From contig JAYRKT010000006.1 of the NCBI GenBank assembly GCA_041905595.1, positions 1-64,000 of the forward strand: DNA of 64,000 nt, read 5' to 3'. The position numbers and the translations under genes are program-made. This document shows positions 17,532-25,726 of this stretch, piece by piece (positions within the stretch are counted from its first letter, which is position 1; each line of letters begins with the position of its first letter). Origin of the DNA: Aliitabrizicola sp041905595 (GTDB taxonomy: Bacteria > Pseudomonadota > Alphaproteobacteria > Rhodobacterales > Rhodobacteraceae). The notes under the pieces were generated by a model. That model searched no databases, was not told the origin of the DNA, and saw nothing but the letters and a program-made list of their open reading frames with translations.

Positions 17532-17975
17532 TCAGCCCTCGACCAGCTTCGCCAGCTTCGCCAGCGTGGTCTTGCCCAGTTCCACCGCGCCGAAGCTTAT
17601 CGCGCCGTCGCGCATCGCCGCGTCGGGGAAGGTCATCACCTGGGTCAGCCTTGTGCCGCCCGCCTCGGGTTCCATGGTCACGACGACCTGCATCTGCGGC
17701 GAGGTATCGCTGTCGCTGTCGAGGATGAACTCGATCCGGCGTTGCGGCTCGTGCAGGGTAAAGCGATGTCGGTTGGGCCATACCTTTCCGTCCGGCCCTA
17801 TCATGTCGAACCGCCATTGTCCGCCTTCGCGCAGGTCTATCTCCTTGGTGGTGCAGGAATATCCCTCTGGCCCGAACCATTTGGGCAGGACTGTCGGGTC
17901 TGTCCAGGCGCGCCAGACCTTCGCCGGCGGCGCCTTGATGAGGCGGGTCAGGGTGATCTGCCGATCCTCGCTCAT
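17532..17975 (-). CDS. SRPBCC (AHSA1-like) protein, third of ArsR cassette 1
   Basis: This 147-residue protein has the START/Bet v1-like fold: LTRLIKAPPAKVWRAWTDPTVLPKWFGPEG at the N-terminus, the DLREGGQWRFDM turn, and a C-terminal long helix. AHSA1-like bacterial SRPBCC proteins bind hydrophobic ligands, and their roles are mostly unknown. It overlaps the preceding SRPBCC gene by 4 bp (ATGA), so translation is probably coupled. It is the last gene of an ArsR-SRPBCC-SRPBCC-SRPBCC operon. Confidence 0.88.
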   Translation of the reverse strand: MSEDRQITLTRLIKAPPAKVWRAWTDPTVLPKWFGPEGYSCTTKEIDLREGGQWRFDMIGPDGKVWPNRHRFTLHEPQRRIEFILDSDSDTSPQMQVVVTMEPEAGGTRLTQVMTFPDAAMRDGAISFGAVELGKTTLAKLAKLVEG

Positions 17976-18451
17976 GCCAGGCCTCCCGCCAGTTCTTCCA
18001 GTTGCGAGGTCACGGTACCCCAGCCATCATGGAAGCCCATGTCCTCGTGGCGCTTCGCCACGTCGCGCTTGCCGTGGATGGCGCGGGCGATGTAGCGGGT
18101 GCCCCCATCCTCGGGATGCATGGCGATATAGGCGGTGAAGCCGAACATCGGCTTAGCCGCCGGCCGGAACCCACCAAGCAACGTGTCGGTCCAGATCAGC
18201 CGCCGCTCGCGCTCGAGGTCGAGAACGCAGCCGTCGGTCATATGTTCGGTGCCGTCCGGCAGCACCATCACCGAGTGGAACCGCCCGCCCGGCCGCAGGT
18301 CCAGCTCCACATGGCGCACCGTGACAGGCCTTGGTGTCCACCATTGCTTTAACAGCTCCGGCTCAGTCCAGCAGCGCCAGATGCGCGCGACCGGCGCCTT
18401 GAGCAGGCGGTTGATCTCAAGATCGAGATCGGGGTTGAACGCGGCGATCAT
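17972..18451 (-). CDS. SRPBCC (AHSA1-like) protein, second of ArsR cassette 1
   Basis: This 159-residue protein opens with INRLLKAPVARIWRCWTEPELLKQWWTP, the standard AHSA1-like N-terminal strand and helix, followed by LDLRPGGRFHSVMVLPDG. It overlaps both neighbours by 4 bp, so the three SRPBCC genes read as one unit. The three proteins are related but clearly diverged from each other, which suggests different ligands or a hetero-oligomer. Function is unknown. Confidence 0.88.
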   Translation of the reverse strand: MIAAFNPDLDLEINRLLKAPVARIWRCWTEPELLKQWWTPRPVTVRHVELDLRPGGRFHSVMVLPDGTEHMTDGCVLDLERERRLIWTDTLLGGFRPAAKPMFGFTAYIAMHPEDGGTRYIARAIHGKRDVAKRHEDMGFHDGWGTVTSQLEELAGGLA

Positions 18452-18945
18452 GCACTTGTCTCCATCCGTTCGAGAAGCCGTTCCAGCTGGCCCGCCTGAC
18501 GGCCCCAGCCCTGTTCGAAGCCCATATCGAGATTGATCTTCGCCTCGCGGGACGAGGCATGTCGGGCTACTGCGCGATAGAGCGTGCCGCTGCCCTCGAG
18601 GGCAAAGGTGATGACAGCGGTAAAGGCCGGGCCAAAATCGTCGCTTACTTTCTCGACCGGCGAGAAATCCTGCGTCATCAGGTCGGTAAAGACGATCTTC
18701 GACTGCGGTTCGACCAGCAGGAACGACCCTTCGTTCGGCATCTTCTGCCCGTCCGGTCCCGTCATCTCCATGAAGAACCGCCCGCCGGGGCGCAGCTCCA
18801 TCTCGACCGCCGTCAGTGTGAAGGGCTCGGGCGCATACCACTGGCGGAACAGCTCCGGTTCGGTCCAGCACCGCCAGACCCGCGCCAGCGGGGCCTTGAG
18901 CCGCCGCTCGATCACGAGGTCACGGCTGGGGTCGATCTTCATCAT
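18448..18945 (-). CDS. SRPBCC (AHSA1-like) protein, first of ArsR cassette 1
   Basis: This 165-residue protein begins MMKIDPSRDLVIERRLKAPL and carries ARVWRCWTEPELFRQWYAPEPF and MELRPGGRFFMEMTGPDG, the same fold as the two genes after it. GAGGAGG lies just before the start at 18945. The start overlaps the end of the ArsR-type regulator gene by 26 bp, showing operon coupling. Function is unknown. Confidence 0.88.
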   Translation of the reverse strand: MMKIDPSRDLVIERRLKAPLARVWRCWTEPELFRQWYAPEPFTLTAVEMELRPGGRFFMEMTGPDGQKMPNEGSFLLVEPQSKIVFTDLMTQDFSPVEKVSDDFGPAFTAVITFALEGSGTLYRAVARHASSREAKINLDMGFEQGWGRQAGQLERLLERMETSA

Positions 18946-19282
18946 CTGCCTCCTCGTCCTGCATCGTCTCAAGAAATGCCTCAAGGCGATCGGTCCGCGC
19001 CTCCCAGATCCGGCGCTGGTCGTCGAGCCAGGCCGTCGCGGCCTGCAAAGTCGCGGGGCGCGCCCGGCAAAGCCGCGTACGCCCGGTCTTCTCGGTTTCG
19101 ATCAGCCGGGCCTCTTCCAGCACCGACAGGTGTCGCATCACCGTCGGCAGGGCCATGCCCGTCGGTTCCGCCAGAACGGTCACCGGCGCCGGTCCTTCCA
19201 TAAGCCGGGATAGCATCGCTCGCCGCGTCGGGTCAGACAGGGCCTGGAAGAGCAGGGTGAGATTGGAATCATGCTTAGCCAT
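18920..19282 (-). CDS. ArsR family winged-helix regulator, cassette 1
   Basis: This 120-residue protein has the ArsR fold: LTLLFQALSDPTRRAMLSRL, then VTVLAEPTGMALPTVMRHLSVLEEARLIETEKTGRTRL. The recognition helix and wing are clear. No metal-binding CxC motif is present, so it is not a classic metal sensor. ArsR proteins paired with AHSA1/SRPBCC genes are common and may sense small organic ligands. Two palindromic sites flank and overlap its start codon, consistent with autorepression of the four-gene operon. Confidence 0.9.
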   Translation of the reverse strand: MAKHDSNLTLLFQALSDPTRRAMLSRLMEGPAPVTVLAEPTGMALPTVMRHLSVLEEARLIETEKTGRTRLCRARPATLQAATAWLDDQRRIWEARTDRLEAFLETMQDEEADDEDRPQP

Positions 19283-19347
19283 GAAGCTAAGTATTCAGCG
19301 TATCGCGAGTCGCGCAAGCAAAAACTTAGTCATCACGCTAAGTTTTT
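19274..19347. promoter_or_regulatory. Two palindromic operator candidates for ArsR cassette 1
   Basis: CTTAG-N8-CTAAG occurs twice with the same spacer: 19274-19291, overlapping the ArsR start codon, and 19325-19342. The second extends to a perfect 10-bp inverted repeat, AAAAACTTAG (19320-19329) with CTAAGTTTTT (19338-19347). The repeated element is 51 bp apart. This fits dimer binding sites of the ArsR protein, and binding at the start codon would repress the operon. Binding is inference. Confidence 0.7.
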
Positions 19348-19494
19348 TCCCGCGCCGCATGCCGACCCGGATTTGCTTGTCCTCGCGAAAGATGCTTTCG
19401 GCAGGGATTGGCAATCCCGGCCTCGCGGCGGTTGCACCTGTCGTCGCTAAACCGCTATTGAATGCTACGGCATACCGGACCTGCGGAGGGCAAC

Positions 19495-21648
19495 ATGGCA
19501 GAGCGCGTGAATCGGGACGGTCTGCGGGTGGACGGGCAACTCGCAGCCTTCGTCGAACAACAGGCGCTGCCCGGCACCGGCATCGAACCCGCCCGGTTCT
19601 GGTCGGGCCTTGCGGCGCTGGCCCGCGATCTCGCCCCCAGGAACCGTGCCCTGCTCGCGAGGCGGGACGAGCTTCAGGCGCAGATCGACGCCTGGCACAA
19701 GGCCCGCGCCAATCAGGCGCTCGACCCCGCGGCCTATCGCGCCTTCCTGACCGAGATCGGCTATCTCCTTCCCGAAGGCCCGGACTTCACCATAGAGACC
19801 ACCGGCATCGACCCCGAGATCGCCAGCGTTCCGGGGCCGCAGCTGGTCGTGCCGATCAACAACGCCCGCTATGCGCTGAACGCGGCGAACGCCCGGTGGG
19901 GATCGCTTTACGACTGCCTCTATGGGACGGACGCCATGGGCTCGCCACCGCCGCCCGGCGGCTATGAGCGGGGCCGGGGCGCGCGGGTCGTCACCCGCGT
20001 CCGCGTTTTTCTCGATGAAGCCTTCCCGATCCAGGGCGCGAGCCACGGCGACGTGCGGCGCTACTATGTGAAGGACGGCCAGTTGCTGGTCGATGATCTG
20101 CCGCTGGTGGAGCCGTCGAAATTCGTGGGCTACCGCGGCAATCCGCGCGCGCCGGATGCGGTGCTGCTGCGCAACAACGGCCTGCATGTCGAACTGGTCT
20201 TCGACCGGGCGCATTTCATCGGCGCGCGCGATCAGGCCTGCCTTGCCGATGTGGTGATCGAAAGCGCCGTCTCGGCGATCATGGATTGCGAGGATTCCGT
20301 CGCCTGCGTCGATGCCGAGGACAAGGTGCTGGCCTATGCCAACTGGCTGGGCCTGATGAAGGGCGACCTGACCGAGACCTTCCAGAAGGGCGGGCAGGCG
20401 ATGACGCGCCGGCTGAACGGTGACCGCACCTATGTCGCGCCGGACGGCTCGGCGCTAACGCTCAAGGGCCGCGCGCTGCTCTGGGTGCGCAATGTCGGCC
20501 ACCTCATGACCAACCCGGCGATCCTCTTGCCCGACGGCTCGGAAATCCCCGAGGGGCTGATGGACGCGATGATCACCGTGATGATCGCGCTTCACGACCT
20601 GCAAAAGACTGAAGGCCCGCGCAACGCCACGCTCGGCTCGGTCTATGTGGTGAAGCCCAAGATGCACGGGCCCGAGGAAGTCGCCTTCGCCGACGAGACA
20701 TTCACCCGCGTCGAAGAGATGCTGGGCCTGCCGCGCTACACCGTCAAGATCGGGGTGATGGACGAGGAGCGCCGCACTTCGGTCAACCTCAAGGAATGCA
20801 TCCGTGCCGCGCGCCACCGCGTTGCCTTCATCAATACCGGTTTCCTCGACCGGACCGGCGACGAGATTCACACCTCGATGGAGGCCGGCCCCTTCAGCCG
20901 CAAGGACTTCATCAAGCGCAAGTCCTGGATCCTCGCCTACGAGAACCAGAACGTCGATATCGGCCTAGAATGCGGTCTTGCGGGGCGGGCGCAGATCGGC
21001 AAGGGCATGTGGGCCATGCCCGACCTGATGGCGGCCATGCTGCAGCAGAAGATCGAGCACCCCATGGCCGGCGCCAACTGCGCCTGGGTGCCCTCGCCGA
21101 CCGCCGCGACGCTCCATGCGCTCCACTACCACAAGATCGACGTGAAGGCGGTGCAGGAGCGGCTCAAGAAGGGCGGCCGCCGCGCCTATGTCGATACGGT
21201 CCTCGAGATCCCGCTGGCGAGCTACCGCCGCTGGACGCCCGCCCAGATCACCCGCGAGGTCGAGAACAACTGCCAGGGCATCCTCGGCTATGTCGTGCGC
21301 TGGATCGACCAGGGCATCGGTTGCTCCAAGGTGCCCGACATGAACGATGTGGGCCTGATGGAAGACCGTGCGACGCTGCGGATCTCGTCCCAGCACCTTG
21401 CGAACTGGATCCACCACGGCATCGTCTCGGAAGAGCAGGTCGAGGCCGCGCTGCGCAAGATGGCCGAGATGGTGGATCGCCAGAACGCAGGCGATCCGGC
21501 CTATGTGCCGATGGCTCCCGGGTTCGATGGGTTGGCGTTCAAGGCCGCGCATGCGCTGGTCTTCGAGGGGCGGACCCAGCCCTCGGGCTATACCGAGCCG
21601 CTGCTCCACGCCTATCGCCAGCAGCGGAAGGCCGAACTCGCGGGCTGA
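19495..21648 (+). CDS. glcB: Malate synthase G
   Basis: The 717 residues match malate synthase G (about 720). It condenses glyoxylate and acetyl-CoA to malate in the cytosol. Characteristic strings include VVPINNARYALNAANARWGSLYDCLYGTDA, DCEDSVACVDAEDK, YVVKPKMHGPEEVAFADETF, NTGFLDRTGDEIHTSMEAGP and the C-terminal NDVGLMEDRATLRISSQHLANWIHHG. The ATG at 19495 follows GGAGGG; an upstream in-frame ATG lacks this. Isocitrate lyase and glycolate oxidase genes are not visible nearby. The 212-bp region upstream also carries the ArsR operators on the other strand. Confidence 0.97.
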   Translation: MAERVNRDGLRVDGQLAAFVEQQALPGTGIEPARFWSGLAALARDLAPRNRALLARRDELQAQIDAWHKARANQALDPAAYRAFLTEIGYLLPEGPDFTIETTGIDPEIASVPGPQLVVPINNARYALNAANARWGSLYDCLYGTDAMGSPPPPGGYERGRGARVVTRVRVFLDEAFPIQGASHGDVRRYYVKDGQLLVDDLPLVEPSKFVGYRGNPRAPDAVLLRNNGLHVELVFDRAHFIGARDQACLADVVIESAVSAIMDCEDSVACVDAEDKVLAYANWLGLMKGDLTETFQKGGQAMTRRLNGDRTYVAPDGSALTLKGRALLWVRNVGHLMTNPAILLPDGSEIPEGLMDAMITVMIALHDLQKTEGPRNATLGSVYVVKPKMHGPEEVAFADETFTRVEEMLGLPRYTVKIGVMDEERRTSVNLKECIRAARHRVAFINTGFLDRTGDEIHTSMEAGPFSRKDFIKRKSWILAYENQNVDIGLECGLAGRAQIGKGMWAMPDLMAAMLQQKIEHPMAGANCAWVPSPTAATLHALHYHKIDVKAVQERLKKGGRRAYVDTVLEIPLASYRRWTPAQITREVENNCQGILGYVVRWIDQGIGCSKVPDMNDVGLMEDRATLRISSQHLANWIHHGIVSEEQVEAALRKMAEMVDRQNAGDPAYVPMAPGFDGLAFKAAHALVFEGRTQPSGYTEPLLHAYRQQRKAELAG

Positions 21649-21768
21649 CACCGCCAACCCTGCCGATTTCCTGCACATCTGCTTGAATGCAGGGCGGCTG
21701 TGCGCGCATTGGCCCTTCTTTCCGCCCCAATCGGCGCTTATCCTTTGGCCCATACAAAGGATTTGGTC

Positions 21769-22545
21769 ATGTCGCGCCCTGTCATCGGCATCATCGGCAA
21801 CCGCGCCATTCTGAACGAGACCTACCCGATCCACGGCGGGGGCACGATGAACATGTGCGCCGTCTCGCATGTGGCCGGTGGTCTGCCGCTTATCATACCC
21901 GCCGATCCAGACATCGTGTCCGTCGAGGAACTCCTCGACACCTGCGACGGCTTCCTGCTGACCGGCGGGCGCCCGAACGTCCATCCCGAGGAATACGGCG
22001 AGGAAGAGACCGAGGCGCATGGCACCTTTGACCGCGCCCGCGACCGCATCACGCTGCCCCTGATCCGCGCCTGCGTCGAGCGCGGCCAACCCTTCCTCGG
22101 CATCTGCCGCGGTTTTCAGGAAGTGAATGTGGCGATGGGCGGCACGCTCTACCCCGAGATCCGCGAACTGCCGGGCCGGATGAATCACCGCATGCCGCCT
22201 GACGGGACGCTCGACGAGAAATTCGCCCTGCGTCACGCCGTCCGCTTCACGCCGGGCGGTGTGTTCCACAAGCTGATGGGCGCGGAAGAGGTGATGACCA
22301 ACACGCTCCACGGGCAGGGCATCAAGGTCGCAGGCCAGCGCATTGTCATCGACGGGCACGCCCCTGACGGCACCCCTGAGGCGATCTATGTCGAGGGCGC
22401 GCCGGGCTTCACCCTCTCGGTGCAGTGGCATCCGGAATGGAACGCTGCCGACGATCCCGTGTCACGCCCGCTTTTCACCGCTTTCGGTCAGGCAGCGGCG
22501 GACTGGTCGGCGGGGAAACGCGCGCCCCTGCGGAAACGCGCCTGA
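21769..22545 (+). CDS. Gamma-glutamyl-gamma-aminobutyrate hydrolase family (class C26 amidotransferase)
   Basis: This 258-residue protein is a PuuD-like class I glutamine amidotransferase domain. The nucleophile is Cys113 in GICRGFQEVNV, and His221/Glu223 in QWHPEW complete the triad. TGGRPNVHPEEYG matches the PuuD oxyanion region. PuuD hydrolyses gamma-Glu-GABA in putrescine breakdown, but no other puu gene is here, so the substrate is open. AAAGGA precedes the ATG at 21769. Confidence 0.9.
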   Translation: MSRPVIGIIGNRAILNETYPIHGGGTMNMCAVSHVAGGLPLIIPADPDIVSVEELLDTCDGFLLTGGRPNVHPEEYGEEETEAHGTFDRARDRITLPLIRACVERGQPFLGICRGFQEVNVAMGGTLYPEIRELPGRMNHRMPPDGTLDEKFALRHAVRFTPGGVFHKLMGAEEVMTNTLHGQGIKVAGQRIVIDGHAPDGTPEAIYVEGAPGFTLSVQWHPEWNAADDPVSRPLFTAFGQAAADWSAGKRAPLRKRA

Positions 22546-22550
22546 CGGCT

Positions 22551-22578
22551 CAATACTTTTCCATTGAGTGAAGTATTG
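22551..22578. promoter_or_regulatory. Palindromic operator candidate for ArsR cassette 2
   Basis: CAATACTT (22551-22558) and AAGTATTG (22571-22578) form a perfect 8-bp inverted repeat with a 12-bp spacer, ending 9 bp before the ArsR start codon. It overlaps the likely promoter and is a good candidate for autoregulation. Confidence 0.65.
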
Positions 22579-22587
22579 GGGTCGGCT

Positions 22588-22944
22588 ATGGTTCTCCATA
22601 TGGAAAACCATTTACCTGCGCTCGATTCGATCTTCCACGCCCTGTCCGACCCCACGCGACGGGCGGTGGTGTGGCGGCTGGGGCAGGGGCCGGCGGCGAT
22701 CACCGAACTGGCGGCCCCCTTTGACATGGGCCTGCCGGCCTTCCTCAAGCATGTGGGCGTGCTCGAGGAGGCGGGGCTTGTCGCCTCGCGCAAGACTGGC
22801 CGGGTCCGCACCTGCACCCTGCAGACCGAGACCCTCGCCGCAGCGGAGAGATGGTTCGACGAACAGCGCGCGCTCTGGGCCGGTCGCTACGACAATCTCG
22901 ACAGCCTGCTCGCCACCCTGGGAGGACAAGACAATGAAGCCTGA
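22588..22944 (+). CDS. ArsR family winged-helix regulator, cassette 2
   Basis: This 118-residue protein resembles the cassette 1 regulator: LPALDSIFHALSDPTRRAVVWRL, then ITELAAPFDMGLPAFLKHVGVLEEAGLVASRKTGRVRTC. It lacks metal-binding motifs of classic ArsR/SmtB sensors. ATG codons at 22588 and 22600 are possible; a TTG further upstream would lie in the operator. Its 3' end overlaps the first SRPBCC gene by 11 bp. Confidence 0.88.
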   Translation: MVLHMENHLPALDSIFHALSDPTRRAVVWRLGQGPAAITELAAPFDMGLPAFLKHVGVLEEAGLVASRKTGRVRTCTLQTETLAAAERWFDEQRALWAGRYDNLDSLLATLGGQDNEA

Positions 22945-23452
22945 CCTGAAATTCACCTTCGCGGTCGACCTGCAGGCCAACACCCTGACCGTCACCCGCG
23001 AATTCGCCGCGCCGCGCCCGCTGGTCTGGGACTGCCACACCAAACGCGAGCTCCTTGACCGCTGGTTCGCGCCCAAGCCCCTGACGACCAGGACAAAATC
23101 CATGGATTTCCGCGAGGGCGGCCACTGGCATTATGCGATGGTCGATCCCTCCGGCCCCGAATACTGGAGCCGGATTGACTATCGCACGATCACCCCGATC
23201 GACGGCTACACCGCGCTCGACGGCTTTTCGGACGAAACGGGCGCGATCAACCCCGCGCTGCCGCAGGCGGAATGGGACGTGACCTTCACCGACCGGGGCG
23301 CGCATACGCTGGTGCGCACCGTCGTCACCTATCCCTCGGCCGAGGCAATCAACACCGTCATGGCCATGGGCATGGAAGCCGGCCTGACCTCGACTCTCGA
23401 GCGCCTGGACGAGCTGCTGGCCGTCCTCACCCAGCCGGAGGCCAGCGCATGA
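22934..23452 (+). CDS. SRPBCC (AHSA1-like) protein, first of ArsR cassette 2
   Basis: This 172-residue protein carries LTVTREFAAPRPLVWDCHTKRELLDRWFAPKPL and DFREGGHWHYAMVDPSG, the standard AHSA1-like pattern, and ends with a long helix. The length is slightly above family average. It overlaps ArsR upstream and the next SRPBCC gene downstream (ATGA). Function is unknown, with ligand binding presumed from the fold. Confidence 0.88.
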   Translation: MKPDLKFTFAVDLQANTLTVTREFAAPRPLVWDCHTKRELLDRWFAPKPLTTRTKSMDFREGGHWHYAMVDPSGPEYWSRIDYRTITPIDGYTALDGFSDETGAINPALPQAEWDVTFTDRGAHTLVRTVVTYPSAEAINTVMAMGMEAGLTSTLERLDELLAVLTQPEASA

Positions 23453-23865
23453 CCTTCCCGCAGATCACCATCACCGCCCTCGTTAAGGCGCCGCCCGAGC
23501 AGGTCTGGCGGCTCTGGACCGAGCCTGCGCACATCACCCAGTGGAACTTCGCCTCTGACGACTGGTGCTGCCCGCGCGCGACGAACGACCTGTGCGTCGG
23601 CGGTTCCTACACGGCCCGGATGGAGGCGAAAGACGGCTCCTTCGGCTTCGACTTCGGAGGAATGTGGTTCGAGGTGACCGACGGCAAATCCCTCGGCCTG
23701 AAGATGGGCGACGGCCGCAGCGCCCGCACCACCTTCACCCCCGAGGGCCCCGGCACCCGCGTCACCACTGTCTTCGACGCGGAAGGCACCCACCCGCTCG
23801 AGATGCAACGAGACGGCTGGCAGGCGATCCTGAACAACTTCAAGGGGTACGTTGAGCGGGGATGA
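23449..23865 (+). CDS. SRPBCC (AHSA1-like) protein, second of ArsR cassette 2
   Basis: This 138-residue protein begins MTFPQITITALVKAPPEQVWRLWTEPAHITQWNFASDDWCCP and contains LCVGGSYTARMEAKDGSFGFDFGGMWFEV. It is the subgroup with the WNFASDDW(C/H)CP motif seen in many AHSA1-like proteins annotated as "activator of Hsp90 ATPase-like". It is the last gene of cassette 2. Base composition falls sharply right after its stop. Confidence 0.88.
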   Translation: MTFPQITITALVKAPPEQVWRLWTEPAHITQWNFASDDWCCPRATNDLCVGGSYTARMEAKDGSFGFDFGGMWFEVTDGKSLGLKMGDGRSARTTFTPEGPGTRVTTVFDAEGTHPLEMQRDGWQAILNNFKGYVERG

Positions 23866-25051
23866 ACGTCCTTTCAGAAGTAGCCAACGAATTAGCAAGG
23901 ATAAGCTGGCGGAGAGGCTGCTGGCGCTGCGCCACAGGTAAAGTCGCTCGAGAGGAGACGAGGGCGGCGCGAGAACATCTAGTATTGTATCTTCGGGCAG
24001 AGCCAGTGCAATATCAAGCGATATTCCGAAGATGCCAACCCTGTTCGGAAATTTTTGGCTTACCTTTCAGGCTTTGAGTGCCAAGAAACTTCAAAGAAAA
24101 CCTCTGGGGCGAGAAGGCGCTAACTCTGAGGGGCCTAGTGGCAAATCTTACTGCCGTATGGGCCAAATCTCATCTGCGGTTCTCAGAATTCTCTGTTGCT
24201 GAGGCCGGGTGACCTTCCAAACTGCACATTCAATTCCTGACGACTTCGTCGAGAAGTGCGAAATGATTTGTATGTTGACTACGGTGGGCAATGCGCCGAG
24301 AAATTCGGGCGAAGAGGCTCGGATAAATCTTTGAAACGGCAATTCGAGTTCGGCAAGGCTTAATCGCTTTGGCATTTGCACCTCTGCCTCTAAAGCTGCC
24401 CGCGGCTGAAGGAGGATGTTCATGACATTTTGGCGGGCTCGTCCGTCTCCTGCTTGTGCGCGGACTTCCCAAACCTTGCGACGCATTTCATCTGTTTCTC
24501 CAATGACCAACACAATTCGCTCGCTTCCTTGAGCCATGTCAGCTTGTAACCTCTCGACGCGCAGCACGTCGGCAAAAATCTCTCTCGCCCAATTTCGATT
24601 TGCGGCTTCAGTCGATTTGCGAACCCATTTTATTTCAACCGCGGCTTGAATATTTTGCGCTTGGGGCGATCGTACCAATAGGTCTAGGCGCGTATTCCCG
24701 GGGAGATCTGGATGATTAAATTCTGGATCAATCGCCCCAGTTACTTGGCTTTGGATGGCTTCTGCAACAACAATTTTGGCAAAATCTTCTCGCACTAGCT
24801 TTTGTCGGCCGCACGAAAACTCATATTGTATTCTGCAAGCAGCTGCTTCACATACTTTGGTCCAGTCGACACTCATTTTAGCCCTCACCTCTACTTGATT
24901 TGAGCAATATTACTCACAACAATCCAGATTAGAAATCGACATAATGTCGCACAGCTTAATTTGAAGGATTTTTTGAGGCTAATGAAGCTCTCCATTCTTA
25001 TGGATAGGCATGTTGGATAATGTGGTCGGGCAAAGATGTATTCAAGTCATA
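23866..25051. other. Low-GC island, probably acquired
   Basis: From the SRPBCC stop to the DUF3052-like gene stop, G+C drops to roughly half, against about two thirds on both sides. The island holds one convincing gene (24148-24876). The 282 bases at 23866-24147 contain no recognisable gene; one short plus-strand frame at its left edge ends LAERLLALRHR and could be a gene remnant, but I cannot identify it. No transposase, tRNA or direct-repeat boundary was found. Confidence 0.6.
24148..24876 (-). CDS. Orphan PD-(D/E)XK nuclease-like protein
   Basis: I do not recognise the family of this 242-residue protein. It contains Glu30 in an N-terminal helix, Asp65 in TRLDLLV, and Glu81-x-Lys83 in AAVEIKW. 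This E...D...ExK order and spacing fits the PD-(D/E)XK nuclease core. A helix-rich segment and LVIGETDE strand follow, and the C-terminal third is uncharacterised. Codon use is AT-richer than the neighbours. GAGGG lies 5 bases before the ATG at 24876. A solitary defence nuclease or a restriction-type remnant is possible, but no methylase or helicase partner is near. Alternatively it is a non-enzymatic DNA-binding protein. Confidence 0.6.
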   Translation of the reverse strand: MSVDWTKVCEAAACRIQYEFSCGRQKLVREDFAKIVVAEAIQSQVTGAIDPEFNHPDLPGNTRLDLLVRSPQAQNIQAAVEIKWVRKSTEAANRNWAREIFADVLRVERLQADMAQGSERIVLVIGETDEMRRKVWEVRAQAGDGRARQNVMNILLQPRAALEAEVQMPKRLSLAELELPFQRFIRASSPEFLGALPTVVNIQIISHFSTKSSGIECAVWKVTRPQQQRILRTADEIWPIRQ

Positions 25052-25642
25052 TCACCCCCCCCCAAACCCATACCGCGTCGCCGTCATCCTCTCCGACACC
25101 GCGCAGGCCTTGGTGTCCATCATCCCTGCCGCCCGCAAGGCCGCCCGGATCTCGCCATCCCCAAGCACCACCCCGCGTCCCTTGGGATAGACCACCCAGA
25201 GCGGCCGGTCCCGGCGGCCCTCCAGCGCCGCCAGTGCCGCGGCGAGGTCGGTGTCCGTCGTGACCACCGCCACCACCATCGTCGCCTCCTCCAGTGCCCC
25301 AACCGTCACCCCTTCCAGCGCCACCGCCAACTCGGCATCCGCGACCGGCCCCACGACCAGCGCCTTGCCCTTGTCGAGGCCGAGCTTCGCCCGAAGGCTC
25401 GGCGGGGGCGTGGCGAGCGCCTTGGCCCAGCCCTCGGCCAGCGGACCGAGGTCCAGCCGGACCAGCTCCCCGGCGGCCGTCAGGAGAAGCGCTCCGTCCT
25501 CGACGCGCATCCCGGTCAAGGCGGCCCTCGGCCAGCGGCGGCGGAACGCGCCGCGCAGGATCAGCTCGCCGCTTTCGAGGATCGCCTTGACCTCGCCCGC
25601 ATCCTCGCCGGCCGTGGCCGAGACGACTGCTTCCCTGCCCAT
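25052..25642 (-). CDS. Hypothetical protein with DUF3052-like C-terminal half
   Basis: This is a 196-residue protein. The second half (SLRAKLGLDKGKALVVGP, LWVVYPKGRG, MMDTKACAVSERMTATRYG) follows the pattern of DUF3052 proteins, where a KLGIKxG opening and a VDxKVCAVxExWSGLRF ending are typical. The first 90 residues look like a separate small domain rich in Leu and Gly. Function is unknown. The coding strand has a run of nine G next to the stop (positions 25055-25063), and the gene end marks the edge of the low-GC island. Confidence 0.6.
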   Translation of the reverse strand: MGREAVVSATAGEDAGEVKAILESGELILRGAFRRRWPRAALTGMRVEDGALLLTAAGELVRLDLGPLAEGWAKALATPPPSLRAKLGLDKGKALVVGPVADAELAVALEGVTVGALEEATMVVAVVTTDTDLAAALAALEGRRDRPLWVVYPKGRGVVLGDGEIRAALRAAGMMDTKACAVSERMTATRYGFGGG

Positions 25643-25726
25643 CTGCCCCTCGCGCCGCAGGTCACCAATGCCGCCACTGTACCGACGGATGCCATAAGGA
25701 GGCCAGACGGCTTTCAGACGCCCGCC

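Noticed and set aside
23862..24077. Small plus-strand gene overlapping the SRPBCC stop
   Set aside because: The 71-codon frame is Arg/Cys/Trp-rich, has no ribosome site and no family resemblance. I describe the region as a low-GC island without a supported gene.
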